A DNA stretch of 51,661 nt. It comes from Methylococcales bacterium (GTDB lineage: Bacteria; Pseudomonadota; Gammaproteobacteria; Methylococcales; Methylomonadaceae). Shown one piece after another: positions 16,618-26,796 of the stretch (position 1 is its first letter; each line of letters starts with the position of its first letter). Both the position numbers and the translations under genes were made by a program. Below the pieces are notes generated by a model. The model searched no databases. It was not told the DNA's origin and saw only the letters and a program-made list of their open reading frames with translations. Where the stretch lies: NCBI GenBank assembly GCA_028715725.1, contig JAQURG010000022.1, positions 1 to 51,661 of the forward strand. Direction: 5' to 3'.

Positions 16618-16966
16618 AGCACCCTCCTTATCATTTAGGAGTGTTGGGCAATAATCCTTTGACCATGTAAAAGCCTAACCTCAGGCCTGTTATTCAAAAA
16701 ACAACGTAATTAAAATATCAATATGCCGAAAAAAGTCAATATTTTTTAAGGTAATTTGGCACGAAATGAGGTTTGATCCGGGAGCTGATCCGCCATTAAA
16801 GAAATGCGATGGGTACAAAGCTGTATAGATCGAAACGGGGCGAGATAATACCCCTAATCCGGCATCGCCTGGACGCTTTCGGCCGCTTCCAAGATTATGC
16901 TATGCTGCAACTTTGCAATCGTGATTTTCATGGAAACCGCAAAAATAAAATGCAAGAGGCATTCTA
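16618..16966. other. Intergenic region between divergent genes
   Basis: This A/T-rich 349-base region holds the divergent promoters for the gene at 16357-16617 and the peptide transporter. I see no gene and no clear operator. Confidence 0.5.
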
Positions 16967-18304
16967 TTGAAAGCACTATACCGCACTGCCCCAGCCACTT
17001 CCACTGAAATACCTCCAGGTATTCCTTTTATCATTGGCAACGAACTTGCCGAGCGCTTCAGCTATTACGGCATGCGGGCGATTCTGGTCGTATTCATGAC
17101 TCAATATCTGATGGATGCCAGCGGCAGCCCTGATCCTATGACCGAAAACGAGGCCAAGGCGTATTTTCATCTGTTCGTATCCATTACTTATTTCACGCCT
17201 TTTTTTGGCGCGTTACTGGCCGACGGCTTATTGGGCAAGTACCGGACAATCATTTTACTGTCGAGCGTTTATTGTTTAGGCCATTTCAGCCTGGCGCTGG
17301 ATGACACGAGAACCGGCTTGCTGACGGGGCAAGCCCTGATTGCATTGGGCGCAGGCGGTATTAAACCCTGCGTTTCCGCGCATGTCGGCGACCAGTTTGG
17401 CGCGAGCAACCAGCATTGGCTCAGCAAGATATTCAGCTGGTTTTATTTATCTGTTAACCTCGGGGCTTTTGCATCCATGCTGCTGATTCCCTGGCTGCTC
17501 AAGACGCATGGCGCATCGGCCGCATTTCTGGTGCCCGGCTTGCTGATGCTATTGGCAACGGTAATATTCTGGTCGGGACGATACCGCTTTGTGCATATTC
17601 CCGCTGCCGGTATGAGTTTTGTGCGCGAGGCTTTGAGCGGTGAAGGTTTACGATGTCTGGGACGGTTAAGCGGAATTTATTTGTTCATTGCGATGTTTTG
17701 GGCCTTGTTTGACCAAACCGGCTCATCCTGGGTCTTACAAGCACAACAAATGGATAGGCTGATATTCGGCATCGAGATTTTGCCGTCACAGATTCAAGCC
17801 GCCAATCCATTGCTGATCGTCCTGCTCACACCCTTGTTTTACCGGTATCTGTATCCGGCTCTAGGCAGGGTTTTGCCCTTGAGCTACCTGAACAAGATCG
17901 CCATCGGTTTGTTTATCACAGTCCTGTCGTTTGTATTGGTTGCCGTTATTCAGATGCGCCTGGATACCGGATTTCGCCCCAGCATTGGCTGGCAATTGCC
18001 GGCTTACCTGCTGTTGACTTCAGCCGAAGTGATGGTGTCGATCACTTGTCTGGAGTTTTCCTATACTCAAGCTCCAAGGACAATGAAATCCTTTGTGATG
18101 TCGCTTTATATGGCGTCAGTTGCACTCGGGAATCTGTTCACGAGCGCGGTGAATTTTTTCATCGAAAACCCGGACGGTTCCAGCCGCCTTGCCGGAGCCG
18201 GGTATTTCTGGTTTTTTGCCGGATTAATGTTGCTGACGGCGTTGGGATTTATCTGGCATAGCCGACATTACCAGGAAAAGGCTTATCTGCAGGAAGAGAA
18301 GTAA
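16967..18304 (+). CDS. Proton-dependent oligopeptide transporter (POT/PTR family)
   Basis: This 445-residue major-facilitator protein has about 12 membrane segments. The POT signatures are NELAERFSYYGMRAILVVFMTQYL near residue 26 (the ExxERFxYYG motif, which couples proton and peptide binding) and FSWFYLSVNLGAF near 158 (the PTR2 signature). It imports di- and tripeptides with protons across the inner membrane. The start is TTG at 16967 with AAGAGG 7 bases upstream; no ATG gives the conserved N-terminus. It stands alone, with glk convergent on the right. Confidence 0.85.
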   Translation: MKALYRTAPATSTEIPPGIPFIIGNELAERFSYYGMRAILVVFMTQYLMDASGSPDPMTENEAKAYFHLFVSITYFTPFFGALLADGLLGKYRTIILLSSVYCLGHFSLALDDTRTGLLTGQALIALGAGGIKPCVSAHVGDQFGASNQHWLSKIFSWFYLSVNLGAFASMLLIPWLLKTHGASAAFLVPGLLMLLATVIFWSGRYRFVHIPAAGMSFVREALSGEGLRCLGRLSGIYLFIAMFWALFDQTGSSWVLQAQQMDRLIFGIEILPSQIQAANPLLIVLLTPLFYRYLYPALGRVLPLSYLNKIAIGLFITVLSFVLVAVIQMRLDTGFRPSIGWQLPAYLLLTSAEVMVSITCLEFSYTQAPRTMKSFVMSLYMASVALGNLFTSAVNFFIENPDGSSRLAGAGYFWFFAGLMLLTALGFIWHSRHYQEKAYLQEEK

Positions 18305-18314
18305 GACATGCACT

Positions 18315-19289
18315 TTACAAATCAAAATAGTTAATCGCGCCCATTAAAGGCGTGCGTGGATTTAAGGATAATTTAACCGGAATTTTATCGAGCAAGGGAT
18401 AAAAACGGCCCTTGGCTTTAAACGCGCGCATAAACTGATCTTCCTGCAGAGCGGGCAATATTTTAGGACTAATGCCGCCGCCAATAAAAACCCCGCCGGT
18501 AGCCAATGCCTTTAATGCCAGATTACCGGTTTCAGCGCCATAAAGTTCAACAAAGAGCCTGACCGCTTCCGAACAAAGAGGGTCTTTGCCGGCAACGCCC
18601 AGCCGGGAAATAACGGCATTCCTGTCAATATCGCTATCGGTACCGGGAACATCAGGACAGGGTGGAGCAAAGCCCTGGTCATTGAGAAAATCATACAGAT
18701 GGCCGAAACCGTCGCCCGACACGATGCGCTCGCAACTGACATGATCGGGGAATAATTTTCTAAGATAAACCAACAACTGATCCTGTTGGGTATTTTGAGC
18801 GGCCAAGTCGCTATGGCCGCCTTCGGTAGCCAGAGGATAGTGCTTGCTGCCGTCCCAGTAAAGGATGGCTTCGCCCAGGCCTGTTCCGGCCGCTATAACG
18901 GCAATATTGCCTGAGCGGATTTCTGCATTCGGATTCAACTCCACCAGATCGTGTTCGGGCAGATACAACATACCCAGCGCCATGGCTTCGAGATCATTCA
19001 GAAGCTTTACTTTAGACGTGCCCAGTTTTATTTTCAGTTCCGCGCCATCGATGAACCAGGGCAAATTAGTGGTTTGGCAGCGTTGGTCGACAACCGGGCC
19101 AGCAATGCCGAAACAGGCCGACGTGATAGATATGCCGGCAGGTAAAAAAGCGGCCAGAATATCATCAAATCTTGAAAACTGTTGGCTTGAATAGCTTTGT
19201 TCCTGCAAACACGTCAGTGACCCATTGCTATCCCTGGTTGAAATGGATAGCACCGTTTTTGTGCCACCGATATCGCCGGCTAGTCTCAC
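18315..19289 (-). CDS. glk: Glucokinase
   Basis: This 324-residue ATP-dependent glucokinase belongs to the bacterial Glk (ROK-like/hexokinase fold) family: N-terminal phosphate loop GDIGGTKT (5-12), FGIAGPV near 60, TNLPWFID near 73, NDLEAMALG near 100, AAGTGLGEA near 134 and EGGHSDLA near 157. It phosphorylates glucose to glucose-6-phosphate. Only 12 bases separate it from the upstream GH15/phosphorylase-kinase-like gene, so the pair is an operon. That suggests glucose or glucan turnover rather than sugar uptake. Confidence 0.9.
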   Translation of the reverse strand: MRLAGDIGGTKTVLSISTRDSNGSLTCLQEQSYSSQQFSRFDDILAAFLPAGISITSACFGIAGPVVDQRCQTTNLPWFIDGAELKIKLGTSKVKLLNDLEAMALGMLYLPEHDLVELNPNAEIRSGNIAVIAAGTGLGEAILYWDGSKHYPLATEGGHSDLAAQNTQQDQLLVYLRKLFPDHVSCERIVSGDGFGHLYDFLNDQGFAPPCPDVPGTDSDIDRNAVISRLGVAGKDPLCSEAVRLFVELYGAETGNLALKALATGGVFIGGGISPKILPALQEDQFMRAFKAKGRFYPLLDKIPVKLSLNPRTPLMGAINYFDL

Positions 19290-19301
19290 TGTAAGCTCCT
19301 G

Positions 19302-22300
19302 TTAATTATTGTTAAGTAGATGTATTAAAGCATCAAGGATGTTATTGGCAACTTCATGCGGCGGATTGTGATAAAAAGCCAGCCATGCCGAAGACACGCA
19401 CTCTTCATAGTCCTCTTTACATTCCGGATAAGATTGTAACCAATTAATCCTCACTGCATGCCCAATAATAATGTCTATTAATAAAGTATCGTCAATATAT
19501 AGCCACAAATTTTTATTAAAAATAGACGCAATGGATTTTAGCGCTTCAACCGTTAATTGCCGATAAATAGGCGCCTGGATTTTATTAAGCAAATGGTTGA
19601 CGTGCAATTTAAAACTTTGTTCGCCCGCCGTCATTTGCGACAGGATGTTTTCAGCATCCAGACGGTTTTTACTGTTAAGCTTGTCTCCGATCACCAGGCC
19701 TTTGCAATGGTGCAGGATATCCCAGACACTGGCAAAAAATGCATTATTTTCTCTGCCGACGCTGCCCTGCTGTTCACGCCACTCATACCAGTCGACAGTT
19801 TCTCCACAGCTTTTTGGATCCATGCTTTTCGAGAAACGCGCACGGGTTAATTCACGACGGCCGGCTACAGTCAGGGGACCTTCATAGTGCAGCGTTTCCG
19901 CCAAGACCAGTTGATCTTCAGTATTGTTATAGTCTTGCAGGGTTTCCTTTACTTTTCGGGATAATTGATAAGGCGCCAAAGAAAGAATTTCATTAAACGC
20001 TTGATCCAGCGTACTGCAACCTGATTCGCGTTTTTGCCTGGCGATAACCAATTGCATGATATGGCCCACACGTACAGTGTGCATATCCGTAAACAACTCC
20101 GGATTCGATTTAATTAACATGCCCAGGTAAAGGATCAATTCCTGAATAATGATAGGTTCACTGGCATCATTATCATTGTAGGCGCGAATAATTTGCAAAA
20201 TAACCGAAGAGTCGGCGGGGCGAGTCAAGGTTGCCCTGCCGCTATAGGCGCGCCCCAATGTCAGGGCATGTTGGCGAACCAGAATTTCGGTTGCCGCCTG
20301 TTCCAGGTTAATATCGTATTTGCCCAGTAAACTTGCGCAACGCCTGACGATGTACCAGATATGCTGATCGCCGGCGCGCTGATAAACCTCTTCCAACAAG
20401 GCTCGCACACAACCGGCAGCGTCATTTTTCGTAGTTAATCCGGCATCATAATCCAGGCCATGACGGAGGCCCAGCAAACTTAATGCTTCAAGTTGTGCGT
20501 AAGGATTGGCATTGGCTTTTAACTGTGCAATCAGTATTTCATCCGTAGCGATTTCCCATTCTGTCAATAAGAATGTATCCAATAATGCCGGCGGCTCGTT
20601 ATTGATGGGCAACAACTCAAAAGAAGGCCGCTCAGCTTCTTCCCAGGATGCTTTCGAGAATTGAAAATCATGCAGGTAATTAATTTTTTCATGGCTTGAC
20701 GTTGCTGCAAAATCTAAAAAGGTTCCGAGTCGGATGGAAATGCCCTGAGTGTAACCTTGTTGCAATTCCTTGATAAATTCAATAAGAATCTTGCGATGAT
20801 GTTTGCCCAGCATATTCGGCTTTATAGCCATAATTACCAAAGGATTACCCGGCCTGTCCCAATGTTTATGGAGGTACGATAATTCCAGGCGCAGGCGATG
20901 GATGAGCAAACGGTTATCCATTGCCAGATAAAAACCTTTTTGATTAAGGCACTGCGGTAAAAAAAGCAGACGCTCACCTGACAGTATATACACTTTGGAG
21001 GTTGCCAGTGTCCGCAACTGCCTCAATGGCCGGCCAGTCAAGCCAATACGGTCATTTCTGCCTACATGCGTATAGGCCTCGGCCAGTTCGCTGGCTTCTC
21101 TTATCTGAACAGGCGCTATTTCCGCGAAGGTTTGCGTGTCAATACCTTCATCTATCAAGTTGCTCTGCACAGCTTCATCCTGCGCCAGCAGTACAATTTG
21201 TAGTGTATATTCTTTTTGCTTGTGGATTTTATATCTGCCCAGTGGATCGATGTCGTCTATTTCCAGTAAATCATCCTGAATAAGACTGCCCAGCATAAAA
21301 AGGCTTTGCGCCCAAACCAGGGGGATATTTTCATTCGGGACACGTTCCTGGCTGCGCGGACTGGCTTTTTCTGCTGCAATCGACGCTGCAGGCACGATAT
21401 ACAATTCCGGCACTAACTGCTGGCCATTTTGTTCAACGAGTAAATTTTCCAGTTTATGGCGATACTCTACAGCGGCTTCGTTATCGCCTGCGAACAAGTT
21501 ATTAAGCAATAAATAGGTAAAAAACAGCGGCCACTCACATTCGATGTCCAGGAATTGCTTTAATTCATGGGGATCATAATATTGCCGGTGACTATCTTCT
21601 ATGACAGTTTGGTGGCCGTCCAGCAGGAAGCGTTTGCAGCCATAACGGCCTTCAAGCTTTTTGCAAATAATCGCTTCAGTTTTTGCCCGAAGAGTTTGAT
21701 TATCGACTGCAAAAGCAGGGAATCCGGTGATACTGAGAACGGCCGAATCAGCCTCTTTAGAGATAGATTCTCTCGGCAACAGTGATTCGAGGGCAATCCG
21801 TGTCCGGGCGATGTCATCACTGATCACATGAACAATCGAAGCCTGTCCGCCCTCTTTGCCAAATAAATTAAAACCGGATAACGCTTCCAGCGCCGCTTTT
21901 GCCATGCCGATGGAACTGGCGTTTAACTCGGCAACGCCATCATTAATTTTGTGTCCGCGCTCCCAGATGCCGTAGTCGGGCGTACGATAGGTGCGGCTGA
22001 TATAGTGCACCAGGTTTTGCACAAAATTGACTTCATCAATCGTGAAAACAATGCGTAAGCCCGATGCCGTCATTTGCGCCAGCATCAGCAGGAATAAAGA
22101 TGTAGCATCCAGTTGCAAATGTCCCCACTCGTGATCGCCAACGATAACCCCGCCTGATTTGGTATCATATTTGGCATGCAAGGCGTCCATTGGATTCTGG
22201 GACTGCTTGAATTTTTCAACTTTTGGAGCTTGCCGCATCATTGCCGCCAAAAGTCCGCGCATCAATTTAACGACGCTTTGCTCCAGGACATAGGTTCGTC

Positions 22301-22520
22301 CCTGTGTTTCTTCAGCGCGCCGGTAAGCAAGCGCCAAACCCCATGCCGCAAGTATGCTGTAAACATTATCTCTTACCCAGGCATCGGTATAATTGCCATG
22401 AATATTAATAGCCGTACTGGCCGGAAGCAAACCACTGACCCAATCTTGCCTGTCAAGAATGATGGTTTGGACCTGCTGGAAATAAGCATCAAGCTTGTCG
22501 TTTGGATTTTTCAATTTCAT
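19302..22520 (-). CDS. Phosphorylase-kinase alpha/beta-like protein (GH15-like domain)
   Basis: This 1072-residue protein resembles the regulatory alpha/beta subunits of eukaryotic phosphorylase kinase. Its N-terminal glucoamylase-like (alpha/alpha)6 domain spans about residues 1-430, with NIHGNYTDAWVRDNVYSILAAWGLALAYRR, YDTKSGGVIVGDHEWGHLQLDATSLFLL and YGIWERGHKINDG. The C-terminal 600 residues resemble the long helical part of PHK subunits. In eukaryotes these subunits control glycogen breakdown; some bacteria carry single homologues of unknown action. The gene sits directly before glk, so a role in glycogen/glucan metabolism is a reasonable inference. No phosphorylase kinase catalytic (gamma) subunit is seen nearby. 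Confidence 0.8.
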   Translation of the reverse strand: MKLKNPNDKLDAYFQQVQTIILDRQDWVSGLLPASTAINIHGNYTDAWVRDNVYSILAAWGLALAYRRAEETQGRTYVLEQSVVKLMRGLLAAMMRQAPKVEKFKQSQNPMDALHAKYDTKSGGVIVGDHEWGHLQLDATSLFLLMLAQMTASGLRIVFTIDEVNFVQNLVHYISRTYRTPDYGIWERGHKINDGVAELNASSIGMAKAALEALSGFNLFGKEGGQASIVHVISDDIARTRIALESLLPRESISKEADSAVLSITGFPAFAVDNQTLRAKTEAIICKKLEGRYGCKRFLLDGHQTVIEDSHRQYYDPHELKQFLDIECEWPLFFTYLLLNNLFAGDNEAAVEYRHKLENLLVEQNGQQLVPELYIVPAASIAAEKASPRSQERVPNENIPLVWAQSLFMLGSLIQDDLLEIDDIDPLGRYKIHKQKEYTLQIVLLAQDEAVQSNLIDEGIDTQTFAEIAPVQIREASELAEAYTHVGRNDRIGLTGRPLRQLRTLATSKVYILSGERLLFLPQCLNQKGFYLAMDNRLLIHRLRLELSYLHKHWDRPGNPLVIMAIKPNMLGKHHRKILIEFIKELQQGYTQGISIRLGTFLDFAATSSHEKINYLHDFQFSKASWEEAERPSFELLPINNEPPALLDTFLLTEWEIATDEILIAQLKANANPYAQLEALSLLGLRHGLDYDAGLTTKNDAAGCVRALLEEVYQRAGDQHIWYIVRRCASLLGKYDINLEQAATEILVRQHALTLGRAYSGRATLTRPADSSVILQIIRAYNDNDASEPIIIQELILYLGMLIKSNPELFTDMHTVRVGHIMQLVIARQKRESGCSTLDQAFNEILSLAPYQLSRKVKETLQDYNNTEDQLVLAETLHYEGPLTVAGRRELTRARFSKSMDPKSCGETVDWYEWREQQGSVGRENNAFFASVWDILHHCKGLVIGDKLNSKNRLDAENILSQMTAGEQSFKLHVNHLLNKIQAPIYRQLTVEALKSIASIFNKNLWLYIDDTLLIDIIIGHAVRINWLQSYPECKEDYEECVSSAWLAFYHNPPHEVANNILDALIHLLNNN

Positions 22521-23048
22521 ATTCTGTGCAATGCGTCTATTTCCAATGCTGACTTTATATTCAAAGGAAATAAAGCAGATGTTGTGCCACGATTAATAAT
22601 AACTTCACTTTAGCCCCAAATAGACCGGCTTGTATTTTTTATAGCCGGCTGACATTTTATTTTTCAGAGAAAACAGCCGATTCCGAAGGAGTGGAGTTAA
22701 AGCCCGTTAGATCAAGCGTCCGCGATAGGTCTCCTGATATATAGAGATGGCTTTTAACTGTGATAACGCTATGCACCAACTTGATCTGAACTTTCATTTA
22801 TCGCCCTGAAAAAGCGCTCTATCAAGCAAGTGTTAATGTGATTTTTAAGGCCGCTTAAATGACCGATGCCGCACCACAAAAATCAAATGATTCAAAACAT
22901 TATCAATTGCCTCAAATTTGTAGATTAAGGGTGCTTTTAATTTCCTGTTCATTTAAACTGGCAATAAATCCAAATAGGAGACAGCCGTAAAACCAGCTGA
23001 TCCTGATTCATTTGTTGTAATTCTCATTTTAACCAGTGGACTTTTCTA
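22521..23048. other. 528-base intergenic region
   Basis: This lies between divergently transcribed genes. I see no ORF with a ribosome site, no tRNA and no strong repeat. A short inverted match GCCGGCT/AGACCGGCT lies near 22622-22650. Presumably it contains the promoters of the two flanking genes. Confidence 0.4.
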
Positions 23049-23912
23049 ATGAAACAGCTTACGCCGGAAGGCCGGCAAATAATCGATAACATAGCACAAC
23101 GCCATAATTTTAGTCCTGAGGCGGTATTCAGCATGTTGCAGTCGGTGATCAATGGCAACGGTTCCATGGCGCAGTTTAATCATCCTGAATTTGGCGGTTC
23201 CGGTCAATGGATGAAGGGCGGCATGATCATGTTGGGGGATATGTTCAATAACGGTTTAAAATATAGTGTAGGCGAGTTGTGTCAAGAGCTCTCCGATCTG
23301 ATTGCCAATCAACCGGGCCTCATTCAAAGCGGCAGCTTTCAGTCACAGCATCAAGGCAACCAGCAACAAAACAACTATGGCGGCAATTCTGATACAGGAG
23401 GGCAGCAACAAAATAGTTCCGGGCCTAGGGGAACCGTCAGCTTGTTTGTGCCGCCACCTGCCGGTAGTTCCGGAAACTGGTGGCCGGAAGGTCTGCAATT
23501 TCCTAATAGCACGGGTTCGCAAAATAATGTGCGTTACGCCTACTTTGCCGCCATTCGGCGGCTGGCTATCGAAGCAGATGGACACGTAATACTTTACGAT
23601 ACACTGGATCATCAGATTGGCGGTTTTTCCCAACAACAGTCGGTAGGCGGTTCTATTACTTTTACCAGTCAATATGGACTGGTCGATGTTAAAACACTAC
23701 CGGTTATTTCCATCGACAATGTGCCCGTGCAAACACCGGACCAATTTCAGCCCCCATCTTCCTTTCAATCCAGTTCAGTTAATACCCAGGTTACCGAACA
23801 GGAAGCAGATATTTTTATTGCTATCGAGAAATTGGCTAATCTGAAAGAAAAAGGCATATTGACGGATGAGGAGTACAGCGCCAAGAAAGCGGAGTTGCTA
23901 GCCAGGTTGTAA
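23049..23912 (+). CDS. SHOCT-domain protein with glutamine/asparagine-rich linker
   Basis: This 287-residue protein ends with a SHOCT domain (about 255-287: IAIEKLANLKEKGILTDEE, then YSAKKAELLARL), a short helical module often attached to membrane or stress proteins for oligomerisation. The N-terminal 85 residues form a helical unit. Residues 95-130 are a low-complexity Q/N/G/S linker. The middle (130-230) is beta-rich with a GGSITFTSQYG segment. No signal peptide. The next gene encodes a secreted DUF2380 protein. Function unknown. Confidence 0.7.
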   Translation: MKQLTPEGRQIIDNIAQRHNFSPEAVFSMLQSVINGNGSMAQFNHPEFGGSGQWMKGGMIMLGDMFNNGLKYSVGELCQELSDLIANQPGLIQSGSFQSQHQGNQQQNNYGGNSDTGGQQQNSSGPRGTVSLFVPPPAGSSGNWWPEGLQFPNSTGSQNNVRYAYFAAIRRLAIEADGHVILYDTLDHQIGGFSQQQSVGGSITFTSQYGLVDVKTLPVISIDNVPVQTPDQFQPPSSFQSSSVNTQVTEQEADIFIAIEKLANLKEKGILTDEEYSAKKAELLARL

Positions 23913-23997
23913 CATAACCACTTTTTAGAGTCATATCCATGAGGGTGGGTTTTAAAGGTAGAAGTTCTCATAAATTCATTTGAATAGACACTTATGG

Positions 23998-24513
23998 ATG
24001 AAAATCAATAAAACAGTCAAACTTCACAGTGCAATACTCCTGTTGTTTATGTGCTTAAGTCTTGAGGATGTGGCGGCAGAAACCCGCATCGCTGTTCTGG
24101 ATTTTGAGCTGAAAGACGTGACCCTGGCTCCGCGCATACCTGCTGAAATATCACGTACGGCCTCAATCAGGCCGATGCTGGAAAATGAGCTTAAGGAATC
24201 AGGTTATGAGGTGGTCGCCATCCCTGAAAATGCTCAACAACAAGCAACCGCCGGCGTCGGTTATCTTTTTGATCACCCTGATGCTGCGGCCCAGCTCGGC
24301 AATCAATATGGCGCTGATTATGTGCTGGTAGGAAGACTGCACAAGCCCAGCTTTCTGTTTTTTTATCTGATGGCTCATCTGGTTGATGTCAAAAAGAAAG
24401 CTCTGGCGGGCGAATATATTTACGAAGTCAAAGGCGGCGAGAAAAAATTGGTTGCACAAGGCGTAGAAGGTATTGCAGAGAAAATCACTAAAACCCTTGG
24501 CGCGGCAAAATAA
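23998..24513 (+). CDS. Secreted DUF2380-family protein
   Basis: This 171-residue protein (from ATG at 23998; a TTG at 23980 would add six residues) has a signal peptide (residues 1-22, cleavage after VAA) and a DUF2380-like mature domain: TRIAVLDFELKDVTL near the start, then ENELKESGYEVV and QYGADYVLVGRLHKPS. DUF2380 proteins occur next to PQQ-dependent alcohol dehydrogenase and ABC genes in several proteobacteria, and such an ABC operon begins 1.1 kb downstream, across a minus-strand MOSC gene. Function is unknown. No clear ribosome site is visible, so the start is uncertain. Confidence 0.7.
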   Translation: MKINKTVKLHSAILLLFMCLSLEDVAAETRIAVLDFELKDVTLAPRIPAEISRTASIRPMLENELKESGYEVVAIPENAQQQATAGVGYLFDHPDAAAQLGNQYGADYVLVGRLHKPSFLFFYLMAHLVDVKKKALAGEYIYEVKGGEKKLVAQGVEGIAEKITKTLGAAK

Positions 24514-24591
24514 ATAGCTCGCAATAATAATCTGCCGCAGATTAAGCTTCTTTTTAATGCGTGAATCTGCTGCAACCGGTTTTCTTCCTGG

Positions 24592-25416
24592 TCAGATCGG
24601 CGGCTGTTTTGCACCTGTCACTTTGACCTGTACAGCATCGCCCACGGTTAAAATGCCGCACTGGTTATGCAATGCGTTTTGCCCAAAGTAGACATTATTT
24701 TGCCATTTCCTGATGCGGTTGAGCGTACGGAGCGGTTCTTTACCGGTTTGCGCAGTTTCAGGATCTATCGTGGGTATCGAGCAACGGGAACAAGGCTTGG
24801 GCAATCTGAAATTAATGGCGCCAATGCTGATTTCGCGCCAGCTGTCTTCGGCATAGGCCGGGCAGCCGGCAATAACCAGATTGGGCCTGAATCGCGTCAT
24901 TGGTAAATTTAACTGCATTTCCCGATTTAATGAATCCAGTGAATTTTCTGAAATAATCAGAAAAGGAAAGCCGTCAGAAAATGCCACGTTATCAGTATCG
25001 CAGCCATAATCGGGATCAACCTGACGAATCATCTCATCAGGTTGATACACCAGCCGGCAGTCCAGGTTTAAAAAATGGCTCAGCCATTGATCGGCTTCCT
25101 GCGATACACTTCGGGCATTGCACTGATCTTGCCATATCGTGCTATTAATAATGTCGCCATCAACCGGCGTTAAAGACAGCGACAAATTTTCCATTCCGGT
25201 GGCCGACAGGATTAAATGACACTCGGTTAGCGCAGTTTTAATTAAAGCCATTCCAGGCAACTTGCGCTGACTTAGAAATTGTCCGTCATTGTCTATAAGC
25301 ATCCATTTTCTGTCGTACTGAAGGCCGGTCTTGGTAACCGGCCAGCTGGTTACACAAATACCGGCCAATGATTTCACCGGATAGAGATATATTGCGCTTA
25401 AAGTGCTGTGTATCAT
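24592..25416 (-). CDS. MOSC-domain protein (YcbX/mARC type)
   Basis: This 274-residue protein has an N-terminal MOSC beta-barrel (residues 1-120; SAIYLYPVKSLAGICV) followed by a MOSC domain (about 125-270) with the Cys motif LPKPCSRCSIPTIDPETAQ. One of these cysteines would bind molybdenum. YcbX/mARC-type enzymes reduce N-hydroxylated compounds with molybdenum cofactor. The E. coli YcbX C-terminal 2Fe-2S ferredoxin domain is absent here, so this is the short form. It is transcribed divergently from the PQQ-ABC operon. Confidence 0.85.
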   Translation of the reverse strand: MIHSTLSAIYLYPVKSLAGICVTSWPVTKTGLQYDRKWMLIDNDGQFLSQRKLPGMALIKTALTECHLILSATGMENLSLSLTPVDGDIINSTIWQDQCNARSVSQEADQWLSHFLNLDCRLVYQPDEMIRQVDPDYGCDTDNVAFSDGFPFLIISENSLDSLNREMQLNLPMTRFRPNLVIAGCPAYAEDSWREISIGAINFRLPKPCSRCSIPTIDPETAQTGKEPLRTLNRIRKWQNNVYFGQNALHNQCGILTVGDAVQVKVTGAKQPPI

Positions 25417-25591
25417 TTTGGGTCGGTCCCTAAAACTCCGATAATTTGGGTCTGGAAGATAATTAAAGTTAAAGTTTGAGCGAATTGAACTTCGGTATCA
25501 AGAATTAGTTCAACTGTCGGTTTCACGAAAACTAAAAAAAAAAATCCTGAATCCGTTAGAATTGGAAAATATCAATTTTTATTGTTAGGAC

Positions 25592-26794
25592 ATGATGCGA
25601 TCAATCAGACTGGCTGCATGGGCAATAGCTCACCTTTTAATATTTATTCAGTTACCTGGCGTTGAGCCTGTTTATGCAAAAGCTAAAGCTAAACAGGTTA
25701 TTAATATTGCTTATTTGACACAAGAGCAGAACGTTCCGCCTCCGCTATCCAATCTGGACCCGTTTATTCAAAATAAAGGGATTATTGGAGCAGAACTGGG
25801 CATTGACGATAACAATACCACCGGAGCATTTACCGGGCAGCAATTTAATTTGAAAAAATTTATTGTGCCGTTAGCGGGTAATGTTGCCGATACGTTTAAC
25901 AAAGAGCTTGCCGGTAAATTTCAGTATGTAGTGCTCAACCTGCCTGCTGATCAAGTCAATCAGCTCGCTGATTTACCTGCTACAAAGTCAATGCTGCTAT
26001 TCGATGTGGCCACAGTGGATGACGCTTTGCGCAATGAGCAGTGCCGCAGCAATGTTTTGCATATTTTGCCCAGCCGGGCCATGCGGGCCGATGCCTTGGC
26101 GCAATATATGATGAAAAAACGCTGGACTCAATGGTTTTTGGTCCTCGGACCTGCTCCGGAAGATCATTTATTTGCCGATGCGATCAAGCGGGCGGCCAAG
26201 CGTTTCGGCATGAAAATAGTGGCTGAAAAAACCTGGGAACATACCTTTGACGCCAGACGCACAGCGCAATCCGATGTTGCGGTGTTTACCCAGGTTGATG
26301 ATTATGATGTCCTGGTGGTTGCCGATGAACAAGGTCAGTTTGGCGAATATCTTGACTACCGGACCTGGATTCCAAGACCTGTGATAGGCACTCAAGGGCT
26401 AATCGCCACCTCATGGCACAGGACGCATGAACAATGGGGGGCGGTGCAGATTCAAAACCGCTTTAAAGAAAAAGCCGGGCGCTGGATGGAAGAGCAGGAT
26501 TACGCCGCTTATCTGGCGGCCAGAGCTATCGGCGAGACGGCAGCGCGCACCAAATCGGCTGATGCCAGCCAGGTTAAAAATTATATATTGAGCGATGCAT
26601 TTGCATTGCAGGGCTATAAAGGCAATCCTTTATCCTTCCGCTCCTGGGATGGCCAGCTTCGGCAGCCTGTTTTGCTGGCAGCGCCGAGGTCGTTGGTCGC
26701 TGTCGCTCCGATTGAAGGTTTTCTGCATCCAAAAACCGAACTGGATACTTTAGGTTACGATCAACCTGAAACACAATGTAAATGGGATAAATAA
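25592..26794 (+). CDS. ABC substrate-binding protein of the PQQ-dependent alcohol dehydrogenase system
   Basis: This 400-residue periplasmic binding protein has a signal peptide (residues 1-29, AWAIAHLLIFIQL, cleavage near VYA). The mature part is of the branched-chain amino-acid/leucine-binding type (Peripla_BP fold). The family linked to PQQ-dependent alcohol oxidation is recognisable by IAYLTQEQNVPPPLSNLDPF, ELGIDDNNTTGAFTGQ and CRSNVLHILPSRAMRADALAQY. It begins an operon: the beta-propeller gene starts 2 bases after its stop, then the ATPase and permease. The ligand is unknown; the family associates with quinoprotein dehydrogenases. Confidence 0.85.
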   Translation: MMRSIRLAAWAIAHLLIFIQLPGVEPVYAKAKAKQVINIAYLTQEQNVPPPLSNLDPFIQNKGIIGAELGIDDNNTTGAFTGQQFNLKKFIVPLAGNVADTFNKELAGKFQYVVLNLPADQVNQLADLPATKSMLLFDVATVDDALRNEQCRSNVLHILPSRAMRADALAQYMMKKRWTQWFLVLGPAPEDHLFADAIKRAAKRFGMKIVAEKTWEHTFDARRTAQSDVAVFTQVDDYDVLVVADEQGQFGEYLDYRTWIPRPVIGTQGLIATSWHRTHEQWGAVQIQNRFKEKAGRWMEEQDYAAYLAARAIGETAARTKSADASQVKNYILSDAFALQGYKGNPLSFRSWDGQLRQPVLLAAPRSLVAVAPIEGFLHPKTELDTLGYDQPETQCKWDK

Positions 26795-26796
26795 TA

